Source of the DNA: Eucommia ulmoides
Taxonomy: Eukaryota; Streptophyta; Magnoliopsida; Garryales; Eucommiaceae
Direction of reading: 5' to 3'
DNA length: 64,000 nucleotides
Assembly: GCA_016647705.1 (NCBI GenBank)
Contig: CM028335.1
Location: 3,591,501 to 3,655,500, forward strand
The first letter of the stretch is position 1. Every line of letters begins with the position of its first letter. Under the pieces are notes generated by a model, which saw only the letters and a program-made list of their open reading frames with translations, did not search any database and had not been told where the DNA came from. The position numbers were made by a program, and so were the translations under genes. Of the stretch, positions 10,816-22,244 are shown piece by piece.

Positions 10816-12733
10816 AAGGAGATAGAGAGTGAGGGAGTAATATTGTCCAACTATTCACAAATATGCTTTTATGAGGATTAATTGAACTCTAAATAAATAT
10901 TAAAAAAAGTTTATGTAATAACAAAACTTTAATAAATAATTTTTTACGAATTTATCTGTCTATGGAGAACTAAACAATAAAATCCCCAATACTATATGCG
11001 ACTTACTAAAAAATTAACTTATCCGGTTTTAGCCATACTGTTTTCTATCGAATTGTGGTGATCTTCCGTTTGGATTTGGAAATGCAACAAGTTGCATTCT
11101 GTGCACATCGAAGAAGAGACGCTTCTGCCGAAACGTAGGAATAACGACTATTCTATTCTAATATCATAATAATTTCAATCATATTGTCATTATATTTCAT
11201 TCTAACATACCAAACGCAACATAAATAATTACATAATACAATTACTTTGTATTGTGTATTTACATTTTACAATACAGTAATTTTTTTAAATTCTTTTAAT
11301 TTTCATACCAAATTTAATACCCATAAGATTGATCACTTTTATAACATTACATATTGACGTAAACTTCCCTGGTTCGCAAGAAGGTCAACTTTGCAGGTGT
11401 AATTTTTTTTTTTTTTTTTTGTGTTTATATCACTTATCTCCCTTGTCATTTTATAAATATCAATCAGTCCCTTTATTATTTTCATCAAATATCACTTACA
11501 TTCTTTATCAATAAAAAACACATAAATGTCAATATGTTAATCTAAAAAAATTATATTTTTATTTTTATAAAAATTCATTAACACCTTATTTTTAAAATTA
11601 TAATTTTTACTCTTAATTTTTTAAATAATTATATTTATCTCCCACCCTACCACATTCCTCACTGCCGCCGCTCACCACCACTGCAGCCGCCCACCGCCAC
11701 TACCCACCACCACTTCCACCTCCACCACCACCACCATCGAGATCGAGAGAGAGAGAGAGATGTTTTTTATTTTATTTTGTTATTTTGTTTAATAAAAAGG
11801 TTGAAAAAGTATATATTCTTTTAAATGGAGATGTTAGTGTAAAAAAATAAAAGATGAAAATATATTTATAATAAATTTAAAGGTTTATTTGTGTATTTTA
11901 TTTTTTAATTATTTAGTCATTTTTAAATAGTTAAGGATAAAATCGTTATTATAATAATTTTTTTATCTATAAAAGAAGTAAGTGGTCTTTGACCAAAATT
12001 ATAAGAGACTGATTGGTATTTATAAAATAACATGAAAATTATTTGATTTAATACAAAATGATATGCGAGGTAAGTAATATATATATATATTTTATGATGA
12101 TACGGTAAGGTATATCTGAGTCAACTTACGTGCGTTTCGACTAATCACCTTCTCTTACAATCTTAAAGACGTACTCCCCTATATCAACCTGGTATATTCA
12201 GAATTAAATTCAAGAATTAATTCTTATATAGTGCTCCCAAAAAAACTCGAACCTTAACAAAGAGAGAGGGAGAACTCTGCTTTTTAACCGAACTAACATC
12301 TATGCGCCACAACGGTTATGCCAGACACGCTCCAACCCGGGTTTCACACACGCCGCACCCTTTACCGGCATAAAACACACCTCCTTAGCAGTACGGCGAC
12401 GGCCACAGTATTATATGCCCTAATAGAAGGCACCAAGAATTATATAATTAATATTTTATCATTAGATTTGGTACTGTACAGTCTGTACGGTTTGGATAAC
12501 TTAAAAAACTACAACAGGGGTACAGAGTAGGTGCCAGAGTTTACTTTGACATTCTAATGTGCATCACTAAATTACAGTCTAAACCTTTGTCATTGACATT
12601 ACTTTGCACTTTACCCATTGGAGTTCTAATTATCACAAATGCACACCTCAAAATTTCGATTTCATTTCACCCACCAAATCATGTTTTAAAGACTGAAAAA
12701 ATTCCCGATATTGAAATCACAGTATATATACTA
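10816..12733. other. Intergenic, AT-rich, no gene
   Basis: No reading frame resembles a protein family. It holds a CCACCG-rich stretch followed by (GA)n at about 11645-11760, a T-run at 11401-11420 and an (AT)n at 12079-12090. A short more GC-balanced stretch at 12310-12420 has no recognisable coding signal. Confidence 0.6.
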
Positions 12734-13074
12734 TGTTGGGTTTATCCCATATCGGATGTGGAATGAGCTGGTGGTCAGGTTATAAGTATGAGAAAAAACC
12801 TTATCTCATGAGTTAGCTTTTGGAGCTGAGAGAGGTCCAAGACCATCCTATAATAGTATCAAAGTTCAAGTTACAATAATTTTACTCCAATAGCCACAAA
12901 GAGAGAGATTGGTCGAGGGTTAACCGATACAAGACCCGATGTAAGAAAGAGAGATTGTTGAGTTTATCTCATATTGGATGTGGAAGGAGTTGGTGGTCAG
13001 GTTATAAGTATGAAAGAAAACCTCACTTCATGAGTTATCTTTTGGGGTTAAGAGAGACCCAAGACTACCCTACA
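12734..13074 (+). mobile_element. TRIM element, copy 1 (119 bp LTRs)
   Basis: LTR1 is 12734-12852 (TGTTGGGTTTATCCCATATC...) and LTR2 is 12956-13074, both 119 bp and clearly alike. A primer-binding-site-like TAGTATCAAAGTTC follows LTR1, resembling the initiator-Met tRNA site TGGTATCAGAGC. Flanks TACTA and CACTA are a 5 bp target duplication with one mismatch. There is no coding region, as is usual for terminal-repeat retrotransposons in miniature. It ends about 190 bp upstream of the ZIP TATA box. Confidence 0.85.
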
Positions 13075-13260
13075 CACTATTATGAATAAACATTCACGGT
13101 ATTTTAGAGACCAAAAATATAATTTCCCCATGTTTTACCAATTCTCGTATAATAAAATTTTCGTCATTGCTAGATAAGTTTAAATATAAGGGTCTAAAGT
13201 GTAGTTAATTCAAACTTATTAGGATGGCATGAACATCAACATGATGCTGACAAAAATGGC

Positions 13261-13268
13261 TATATATA
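13261..13268 (+). promoter_or_regulatory. TATA box of the ZIP gene
   Basis: TATATATA lies about 70 bp before the start codon at 13336. The transcript would begin near 13290-13300, giving a short leader that includes AAACCCTAGA. No iron-deficiency element can be asserted by eye. Confidence 0.6.
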
Positions 13269-13335
13269 GAGAGAAGTTCAGAGACAAGTTAAACCCTAGA
13301 AACCAAGAAAAAGACAACCATAAGAAAGTCATCAA

Positions 13336-16300
13336 ATGGCCCCTACTACAACGATAACCAAACTGCTATCCATCGTTTTCATTGTAATCTCCATCTTCAC
13401 AACCCGAGTCTCGTCGGTGGTCGAAGAATGTGCACCGGAATCCAACAACGGTTGTAATAACAAGAGCAAGGCTTTGCCTCTCAAACTCATTGCGATCGCG
13501 TCGATTCTGGTCACCAGTATGATAGGCGTCTGCTTGCCACTCGTTACGCGCTCCGTGCCGGCACTCAGTCCCGACCGGAGCCTCTTCGTCATCGTCAAGG
13601 CTTTTGCCGCCGGAATCATACTAGCCACCGGGTTCATGCACGTGTTGCCGGACTCCTTCGACATGCTATCGTCGAGCTGCTTGCCGGACAAGCCGTGGCA
13701 CAACTTTCCGTTCACTGGGTTTGTGGCGATGATTTCGGCGATCGTGACGCTGATGGTTGATTCGATGGCCACTAGTGTGTACACTAAGAGGAATGGTGGT
13801 GCGATGGTGGTTGTGCCGGAGGAGAATGACAACGGAGAAAGGGAAATGGAAAGCGGTGGAGGTGGTGGGCATTTCCATGGGCATTATCATGGCGGCGCTG
13901 CGGCGGAGAAAGGGGTAAACGGCGAAGGTTCGCAGCTGCTCCGGTACCGAGTGGTAGCCATGGTTAGTTTTTCCCCGATTGCTGAAATCATTAATTAGCA
14001 CACTAATTAGGCGTTGAATTATATATATTTTTTAATGAGAACTGTTTTCAAAATCTCTTCCTTTTTTTTTTCAATAATATCATATTATAAATTTTGCCGG
14101 GTTGACTTTGATATTTTTAATTTTGTTTATAGATAATTTTTTTTTTTTTAATTTTTATAATTAAATTTAATAGATATTCGAGTTAATTTCATAGTAAACA
14201 TAACTTTAATAAAAATTGATATTAACTCAATAATTTTAAGGATGTTTCGGTGGTAAGTCCTTTATTTTATCCTTAATTTTTACAAAGTCACATGTGCAAT
14301 TGCAATTTATGTTTTAGTCGCGTGTATTAAAAAAGACGAAAGATCCAATACATGCGCTCAGTTACATATAACTAGTTTGTGTGTAAAATATTTATTAGAT
14401 ATAACAAATATCACTGTACTTTGTAACATGTGATTAATTTGTGTGTAAAAATTTGTTAGATGTAACAAATATTATACAAATACATGTAACTAATATTAAA
14501 TTAATTTTTGTATAGAATATTTGTTAGATGTAATAAATATTATACAAATACATGTAATTTGTTACGTGTAACTAATATTATTTAGGCACATGTAACTAAT
14601 ATTACACAGATATATGTAACATAGTTACATATGATTTATATTTATTAAGTCGTAACTAATTTTAGTTATATATAACTAATATTCATTATAATACGAATTT
14701 ATTCACTAAGTCCTTTTTACACTGTACGCGCAATGCGTGACATATGCGGGACTATTACGCAAGCAAAATCTAATTTAAAAGATTAAATGAAAGCTTATAT
14801 TTTAAATGGAACTAACAACATATTACTTTTGCTATTATTCCTTAAATTTAATAGATATTCGAGTATATTTCTAAAAATGATAATTTTGGCAGGTATTAGA
14901 ACTGGGGATTGTGGTTCACTCGGTTGTGATAGGGCTTTCACTGGGAGCATCAAGCAATACATGCACAATTAAACCACTTGTCGCAGCCCTTTGCTTTCAT
15001 CAAATGTTTGAAGGAATGGGCCTCGGTGGCTGCATCCTCCAGGTAACATTTACGACTCGTTTGGTTGAAAAAAATAATTTTTGTCTCAATTTTTATCTAA
15101 AAAGTACTAAAAATATAGGGGTGATAGTAAAATATTTCAAAAGTCGAGGAGTTTGAGTTCCCCAACGTCCCTTAATAGGTCTAAAAGTGAATTATTATTT
15201 TTTTCTTTTCTAACCAAAGCACTGGAAAAATAATTACTTCTTTCACAGTGAATAAAAATATTTTTTTCTCAATTTTTTCCTTTTTTTTTTTTTTTTTTTT
15301 TTTTTTTTCTTTCTTTCAACCAAACATACCCTTAAATAAAGAAGTAAGTAGTCTTTGATTTTGTTTTATTTTCGTGGACTTTTGCACATGTCTTTTTTAT
15401 CTTGTTTTTCCATAGAGATATTATTCATTTTGTTTTTTTCTTATTTTTCGTCGTGTTGAGTTTTGCAAAAGTCATATAATATTGTGAATACCATAAAGAA
15501 GTACCCAAGAACTAACAATATATGATTCAAGTGGTAAGATTTACTTGAATTAAAATAATTGAAAGATTTTTGTAAGATCAGAGGTCTGAGTTTGCAGAAA
15601 AGTACTCATTGAGAGGGGTAACCATAAACCCTGAACTAGATAAGTCTCACGCCCAAATGGTGTGGGAACACTCGTGGAAAATCGAAAAAAAAAAAAAAGA
15701 AGAAGTACCTAAGAGGTGTTGATTCAGTTGATAAAGAGAGGTACCCTTTTTCTTGTCAACCAGGATTCAACTCTCTGAGGAATGCACTCTTATGAATTGA
15801 GGTGGATCAATTTCATGTTTTGCTTTCTTATACCACTTACCTCCACAATCATTTTATCTAAAATTAAATATATTCTTTGTCATTTTGTAAATATCAGTTA
15901 CTCGCTTATCATTTTGGTCAAAGACTACTTACCCTCCTGAAAATAAAAAATTAATAGAATTTTTATTGTAATGACGAGGCTTTGCTTTAAAATTACATTT
16001 AAGATCCTAAAATTTTAGATGATTCTTAAATAAACTCCATATAGTAAAAAGATAAAATTATCTTTACGTTTGGACATAAAATGATCAAAATAGCCTTAGT
16101 TTAACGTTGATTGTTAAATTAATCTAACAGATTTATCAATCGGACCAATTGAAAACCAAAAATGAAATGTTAAGGATCCAATATATCTATACCCAAATAC
16201 TGAGGGTCAATTAAATACCGACGGCATTTGTGAGGAACCAAAAGACATTAACCCTAAAAATAACTGTTAATTTTTATATTAAATTTTGTTAATAATTTTG

Positions 16301-16862
16301 AATTTAAAAAAAAATTACTGTACTGTGTACTGCATGATCAAACATTTTAATTTCATGTTTTACTTTCGTGAAGGGTAAAACATGAAATCAGAATTAACTC
16401 TTGAATTTAATCCTGAATGCACCATGTCGATATTGGAGGGTGCACCTTTAAGATCACCTAGTGAGGTGATTAATCAAAGTGCGCGTAAACTAGTCTGGAC
16501 ACGTCTTTTACTTCTAACCTTTAATCTTGTTTATTTATTGTTCTTTGAAAATACAGGCGGAGTACAAGAAGTTGAAGAAAGCGATAATGGTGTTTTTCTT
16601 CTCAGTGACAACTCCATTCGGAATTGCACTCGGCATAGCGCTGTCTAAAACCTACAAGGAAAACAGCCCCAGCGCTTTGATCGCCGTCGGATTATTAAAC
16701 GCTTCGTCGGCCGGGCTTCTGATCTACATGGCTTTGGTCGATCTTTTATCAGCAGATTTTATGGGTCCAAAGCTACAAGGGAGCATCAAGCTGCAGATTA
16801 AATCATATATCGCCGTTCTCCTTGGTGCCGGTGGGATGTCTCTCATGGCCAAATGGGCTTAG
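13336..16862 (+). CDS. IRT1-like: ZIP-family metal transporter, IRT clade
   Basis: This is an eight-helix divalent-metal (Fe/Zn) importer, normally in the root plasma membrane. Exons are 13336-13962, 14893-15042 and 16557-16862, giving 360 residues, the usual ZIP length; all introns are GT-AG and in frame. An N-terminal signal segment is followed by the helix-1 stretch [16 protein letters not shown] His-rich cytosolic loop (HFHGHYHGG) lies between helices 3 and 4. The ZIP signature in helix 4 ([14 protein letters not shown]) and [11 protein letters not shown] in helix 5 carry the metal-binding His and Glu. The C-terminus MSLMAKWA is typical. The wording [17 protein letters not shown] and [11 protein letters not shown] is closest to IRT1/IRT2/ZIP10 as remembered. 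Intron 1 (930 bp) is partly duplicated at 8.5-9.9 kb. Intron 2 (1,514 bp) carries a Harbinger-like MITE and a SINE. The gene appears intact. Confidence 0.95.
14360..14700. repeat. TGTAACTAAT-word cluster in ZIP intron 1
   Basis: Dense recurrence of ACATGTAACTAAT, TTAGATGTAACAAATATT and related words on both strands. Similar clusters occur at 17320-17820 and 32740-33170. The unit boundaries are loose, so this may be a diverged MITE family. Confidence 0.5.
15053..15331. mobile_element. PIF/Harbinger-like MITE in ZIP intron 2
   Basis: 279 bp with ends CGACTCGTTTGGTTGAAA and a complement ending TTTCAACCAAACATACCC, flanked by TTA (15050-15052 and 15332-15334). It begins 10 nt after the last base of ZIP exon 2, so the splice donor GTAACA is kept but the following intron bases are element-derived. 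Confidence 0.75.
15511..15699 (+). mobile_element. tRNA-derived SINE-like element, copy 1
   Basis: The body starts near TTCAAGTGGTAAGAT (A-box-like) and contains GGTCTGAGTTTGC (weak B-box-like). It ends in CACTCGTGGAAAATCG followed by an A14 tail. Flanking 15 bp direct repeats (15496-15510 and 15700-15714) differ at one base, as expected for LINE-mediated insertion. It lies in ZIP intron 2. Related copies are at 24171-24364 and 62046-62219, both in reverse orientation. Confidence 0.8.
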
Positions 16863-16969
16863 ACAAGAACACAACCCTATTATATAATAAGTTTTAACGT
16901 TTTGTACTCATTATTTTCTTGTATGCTTTCAAGTTTCATGCTTCACACCTACTTGTACAAACCTAAAAA

Positions 16970-16973
<4 letters not shown>

Positions 16974-17032
<59 letters not shown>

Positions 17033-17077
17033 TATAATAATAATAATAATTATTATTATTATTATTATTATTATTAT
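16974..17077. repeat. (TAA)n/(TTA)n microsatellite
   Basis: About 100 bp of ATA trinucleotide repeats that switch to ATT repeats, making an inverted, foldback-capable tract. It lies about 110 bp after the ZIP stop codon, in or just beyond the 3' UTR. Confidence 0.9.
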
Positions 17078-17136
17078 GTTTTGCATTTTTTTTTTAAAAG
17101 AATTGAACTTGTATTTTTACTTATATATATAGGAAA

Positions 17137-17940
17137 AATTGGTGAAAAATCTTATTTTTAAAGTCTAATTGGTGAAAAGTCTTTTTGTATTATTAGGTTT
17201 TGATTTAATCCTTTAAATTGGATTTCGATTATGTTTTAATCTTGCATTGCAGAAATTGTAAGAAAATTGTAAGAATTGTAGGAAACCCTTAGTGAGTACA
17301 TTGGATTTTTATAGTGAATTCTGTTACATGTAATTAATGTTAGTTATAATTTCATAATTGTTACTTTTCACACATATTTAGGTATTTTTTGTTACATGTA
17401 TTTTAATTACATGTTATAATTACATATATATGTGTAATATTTGGTAACGTAACTGAAAAAATATTTAACTTTTTAGTTACATATCAGATATATGTAACTA
17501 GAAAAGTTACATATTATTGGAACATGTAACTGAAAAAATCAAACTTTTTAGTTACATATTAGAGATATATAATTAAAAAATTACACATTATTGGTACATA
17601 TAACTGAAAAATATCAAACTTTTTAATTACATATCGGAGACATGTAATTAAAAAGTTATATATAATTAGTTACTTTTAACTAATTATATATATTTTGTGA
17701 TATCAAACAAATTTTTTACACACAAAATTGTTACATGTAAAAAAATAAAAATAAATAAATAAATAAATTACTTGCAACTAATACAATAATATAAAAACAA
17801 AATAATCATATGTAACTGGTATGACTATTATATGTGCAAAACTTCCACATTTTTAAAACATATGGGACTAAATCAAAAGTTTTTAATGCCTCTAGGAATT
17901 TTAACCAATTAAAATTTAAATGTAGGATCTCCCACCTATT
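17137..17940. repeat. Diverged repeat with TTACATGTAA words
   Basis: Bounded by AATTGGTGAAAA-like sequence on the left and TTTTAACCAATTAAAATTT on the right, which are loosely inverted. The interior is packed with AGTTACATAT and ACATGTAACTGAAAAA words. Probably a non-autonomous element; the target duplication is not resolved. Confidence 0.45.
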
Positions 17941-18240
17941 ATCCCCTAAAAATTTCATTTTTTACTTTGTTAGTAAGTTACAATAAATATTTATATATGT
18001 AGTACCTTTTTTTTTTTTTTTTTTTTGTTATTTGCATTTTTTTTTTAATTTGTATATATATTAAAAATATTAAAAATTCATACTTCATAGAACTTATGTC
18101 CCGAGCCAGGCACAGGTTAAAATGTCTTGTCTCCTGCCCACGCCTTTTACAATAATAATTAGGGCGCCCATGATTCTATTATATGGGCTGTAATTTAGTC
18201 CTTGAACTGTGATTCGTCATTGAAAATTGAGTTTATGTGT
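17941..18240. other. Intergenic, no gene
   Basis: T-runs at 18008-18026 and an otherwise plain AT-rich stretch. Nothing recognisable. Confidence 0.5.
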
Positions 18241-18279
18241 GGTTGGCCTAGTCTTTATAAGCTGGAAGGCCTTCCTCAA

Positions 18280-18625
18280 AGAAATATTTTTGTTCATCTT
18301 GTAGCTAGCGTTACGTTAATTTTGTTTTATCGATTTTGCGATGAAACAATGCAAAAGACTTAAAAATTATTGTCGTATATTTTATTTTATTTTTTAGTTG
18401 AATTTGAAGTTTTTGATTAATATACTAATCGAGTTTTTCCTATTTTAGTTACATATATTTTAGGAATTTGGTTTGCTTTATTTTGACAAACGCTTTATTT
18501 TTCGATGGAGTTGATTAATTAATACAATTATCTTGTCAAAATAGCTTGAATGTTTCTCAATTTGAGAAGCATATGAATATGTACATGGCGAGAGTAGCAT
18601 GAAGGAATGAGAGCGTGACATAATT
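18280..18625 (+). repeat. Duplicated intergenic block, copy 1
   Basis: Aligns with 22245-22585 in the same orientation. Shared words include GTTCATCTTGTAGC, TTTTGATTAATATACT, AGAAGCATATGAATATG/AAAGCATATGAATATG and CATGAAGGAAT. Identity is perhaps 75 percent by eye. The two copies lie about 4 kb apart on either side of the phytocyanin pseudogene. Confidence 0.7.
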
Positions 18626-20003
18626 TAATTATTGATTTTATATTTTTTATATTTCGTTTTTATTAATTATTATTTTTCTATTTTTTTCAACTAATTTTCT
18701 TTCTTTTTTATGTTTTAATAAAAACAAATAATGTAAAATTAAAAAAAAAAAAGTGTTATTTCATTTTGAATCGGACAAAACCTACTAATATAAGTATGTT
18801 ACGTTTAAACTAAAAGTAGTCTTATAAGTAGAAAATATTTACTAATTTTTAATAAATTAACTTATTTTGTAAATGTTTAGGAACTTTATAGAAGAAATCG
18901 AATTTAAATAGTGAAGATTAATTTGAATGAAATGTATAATAAAGATTAAAAATTAAAATTTGATATTTTGACTCAACGCAATTATAAATAAGTCTTATTT
19001 TTTTCTATTCACCAATCATCGCATCCTCAATTATGTCGTTTGAATTTTGAAATATGTGCATTTATCTTTCCAGCAATCAATATGCCGCTTATTTTTTTCT
19101 TGCGATAAAAATCTATCGTATTCGTTCAACTTGTCTCTCACTAAAATCGATATATATTCACTCTTAAAAATGTTTGTTTCACGCGCTCTACGATATTATA
19201 GGGGCTAGGAAATATGGTAGCATGCTTAAGGCTTTTGACTATTCAAATTTTATCATGCATTAATTACAGGACTAAAAATGAAATCTTATATCTTTTGGTC
19301 ATAGAAAAAATTTCGTTATCTCTTCATAAGTAGATTCATAAGTAGATGAAAAATGAAAATTTAGATATTTGGAACTATAGTAAAATTGATGATTACAGAT
19401 CTCTTTTAATACTATCTTCTGTGTATCCTATTCCTTTTAACCTTAAAATTTCTTGTTAGAATAAAATTAAATATATGAACTTATATATTAAATAAATGTG
19501 AATTATAGGCTATTAAATAAAAGTAGGCCAATTAAAGTGATCAATTTAAACTTTTGAGTCTTAATTAATGTATTATAAAGTGTGAGCATTAATGTATAGA
19601 GACAAACGTAATTTCTATTTTTATGATGGTTTAAAATGGAAAATACGAACAAACGTGACTGTTTACGAACAAACGCGATTGTTTACGAACAGACGCAATT
19701 GTTTACGAATAAACACGAATGTTTATAAATAGGGGTCATGGTCTCCAAATCACACAACGTTTTTCTATTCTTCTGATCCTCATTGTCAGAGAAAAATTTA
19801 TACAGAAAACAAGTGTAGATTTAAAAGATCATAAAAACTCAAACTCGGATATTTCAACTTTCATTTTATGGATTCAAGTATACTTCCGCAAATTCAGTAT
19901 TTTTATTCTTGATGATTCAATATAAATATTTCTGTTTGTGTGATGGTTTTTACGTAATGAAATTAAGTCTTACATGTTTTTCATTTTTCCTTCAACGTTA
20001 ACC
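18626..20003. other. Intergenic upstream of the phytocyanin pseudogene
   Basis: AT-rich with no coding signal. A short tandem run at 19643-19725 repeats CGAACAAACGCGATTGTTTA-like units about four times (GAACAAACG, CGATTGTTTACGAA). It lies in the presumed promoter of the phytocyanin gene. Confidence 0.5.
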
Positions 20004-20020
20004 ATGGCCATAAGCACTAA

Positions 20021-21199
20021 CGACATGTTTGGTTGGATGGAATCGGGAGCGGAATGGAATCGCATTCCGCCCTCGATTCCTATTCCGTTGTTTGGTTCTC
20101 CAATGTAATCACTTTTGTGATTCTATTGGAATGAAATTGGATGGAATGGGATTTCATTTGAGATGGGGTGGAATGGGATTCCAACCCAATGGAATCAATA
20201 TCTTAAATTACATAATAACCCTTATAATTAAGCCATTAAAAATTGAGAACAAAAACAGAAATTAGAGAACATAAATTGAAATTAGATAACAAAAAATTGG
20301 GAATAGAAATAGAAAATTGAGAACAAAAAATTGATAACAGAACTAGAAAATTGAGAACAGAAACTGAAAATTGAGAATAGAAATAGAAAATTGAGAACAT
20401 AAACCGAAAATTAAGAACAAAAACAGAAAATTAGAGAATAGGAAATTGAGAATATAAACTAAAAATTGAGAACAAAAACATAAAATTAGAAAACAAAAAA
20501 TTGAGAACATAAACTGAAAATTGAGAATATAAACTGAAAATTGAGAACAAAAATATAAAATTAGATAACAGAAAATTGAGAACGAAAACTGAAAATTGAG
20601 AACAAAAACATAAAATTAGAAAATAGAAACAAAAAATTGAGAATAGAAACAGAAAATTGAGAACAAAATTATAAAATTAGATAATAGAAAATTGAGAACG
20701 GAAACCGAAAATTGAGAATAAAAACAGAAAATTGAGAAAAAAAAACAAAAAATTGAGAATATAAACTGAAAATTGAAAACAAAAAATAGAAAATTAGAGA
20801 ACGGAAAATTGAAAAAGGAAACTGAAAATTGAAAATTGAAAACAAAAACAGAAATTAAAGAATAGAAACTAAAAATTGAGAATAAAAATAGAAATTAGAG
20901 AACAAAAACTTAAAATTGAGTTAAATAGTGAAATATAATAAAATAAGGAAAGGAATAGAATGGTGAAATATAATATTTTATTATAACCAACCAAGAAGAT
21001 AATAGAATAATAATTTTATAAGGGCAAAATGGAAATTTTACTATATTTCACTATTCCATTCTTTCTTTCATTCCATACCAACCAAACAAGATAATGGAAT
21101 AGTGATTTCATTCACAATTCCATTCAATTCCTTCTCTCATTCTATTACTTCTTGAATTCCATTCCACCCTCATTCCATTCCGTCCAACCAAACATGCCG
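20021..21199. mobile_element. PIF/Harbinger-like non-autonomous element, copy B
   Basis: 1,179 bp with left end CGACATGTTTGGTTGGATGG and right end CCGTCCAACCAAACATGCCG, flanked by TAA target duplications (20018-20020 and 21200-21202). No transposase. The interior is a long 20 bp-period minisatellite. It is the same family as 1438-2910. It is inserted within the signal-peptide codons of a phytocyanin gene. Confidence 0.9.
20235..20915. repeat. Minisatellite GAAAATTGAGAACAnAAAC inside copy B
   Basis: More than 30 degenerate units of about 20 bp alternating GAAAATTGAGAAC with AnAAAC. The same unit occurs at 1640-2040. Confidence 0.85.
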
Positions 21200-21827
21200 T
21201 AAAGGTTCAGTTTTCTTGTTAATGGCGGTGATAAGCGTGACCGTCTCAATGGGAGCAGTCTATAAGGTCGAAGACTCCACTAGTTGGACTAACGTCGGCG
21301 ACGTCGATTACAAATCTTGGTCGACTGATAAGCATTTCAAGGTTGGCGACGTAATAGTATTTGAGAACCACAAAGGTTTTGAGAATGTGCTCAGAGTGAC
21401 CCAGGTAAACTATAACACATGCAATGGAACATCTCCTTATGCCACCTTCATCGCCGGCAACAACTCCTTCATCGTCAAAAAACCCGGCCACTTCTACTTC
21501 ATCAGTAGTCTCCTCGTCCACGGCACATCGGTCAAAGGGTTAATATCCGCATTCGTCCACCTCAGACTCCGGAATCTTCTCCCGCTCTAGCACCTCAATC
21601 ACCGACACTACCATCATCTACACCCACCTCACCACCGCCGGAATCTCCCTCACCGTCTGTGGCAGATGAAGTAACTCCTTCCAAGAGCGGTGCCACATCA
21701 CATAGACAGGTTTTGGTGTACTTTTGTTTTGTGTTTTTCAATGATGGCTAATTACTAGAAAGTTTTATTACTTATTGCTATTACTAGGATGTTTTAATTT
21801 AAATATTTTTCTTTTAACGGTCCACAT

Positions 21828-22065
21828 AAATAAAATTAGTTTTTCATGCGTTATAATATTTTTTTAAAAATCTAAAATTATTGTTAAAAGTTCAAAAGTC
21901 ACTATACGCCATAAAAATTACTAAAAATTACTATAATTTTTTATATAAAAAAATTACGGTAACTTTTATACATAACAGTAATTTTAGACTTTTAAAAAAA
22001 ATATTGTAATGCGTGAATTGTATGAGCGAAAATTTTAAATTGGTAGACTCTCCAATAAAAATCCA
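21828..22065. repeat. Dispersed foldback MITE, copy 1
   Basis: Contains AAATTACTATAATTTTTTATATAAAAAAATT, i.e. inverted arms around a TTTTTTATATA core, followed by GTAATTTTAGACTT and ATATTGTAATGCGTGAATTG. Related copies are at 31655-31815, 34283-34435 and 35440-35640. Non-coding. Confidence 0.6.
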
Positions 22066-22124
22066 AAACTAATTATATGTTTGACCTTTGATTTGATACT
22101 ATGTTTTTTTTAATGACTTCATGT

Positions 22125-22125
<1 letters not shown>

Positions 22126-22199
<74 letters not shown>
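22126..22199. repeat. (AT)n microsatellite
   Basis: About 37 uninterrupted AT dinucleotides; apparent Tyr-Ile reading frames across it are meaningless. Confidence 0.95.
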
Positions 22200-22201
<2 letters not shown>

Positions 22202-22244
22202 GCTTTAGAGAGTTGGTTGAGTTTGTTGTTTGTCTTCATCCATA

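Larger units (their letters stand above)
20004..21750 (+). pseudogene. Phytocyanin (cupredoxin) gene split by a transposon
   Basis: Plastocyanin-like domain protein of the stellacyanin/uclacyanin/ENODL type, normally secreted and GPI-anchored. ATG at 20004 and five codons (MAIST) precede a 1,179 bp element. After removing it with one TSD copy, the frame continues from 21203 into a hydrophobic signal peptide (GSVFLLMAVISVTVSMGA) and the cupredoxin domain (VYKVEDSTSWT, DYKSWSTDKHFKVGD). The domain has lost ligands: Glu replaces His before NV, and Ser replaces Cys in YFIS. A one-base frameshift near 21525-21535 switches to a frame with GQRVNIRIRP. That frame continues through a Pro/Ser-rich linker (SPPPESPSPS) and a short hydrophobic tail, ending about 21750. 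No intron is seen. Clearly a pseudogene. Confidence 0.88.

Noticed and set aside
13332..14001. Minus-strand frames of 111-166 codons opposite ZIP exon 1
   Set aside because: Antisense shadow of the ZIP coding sequence.
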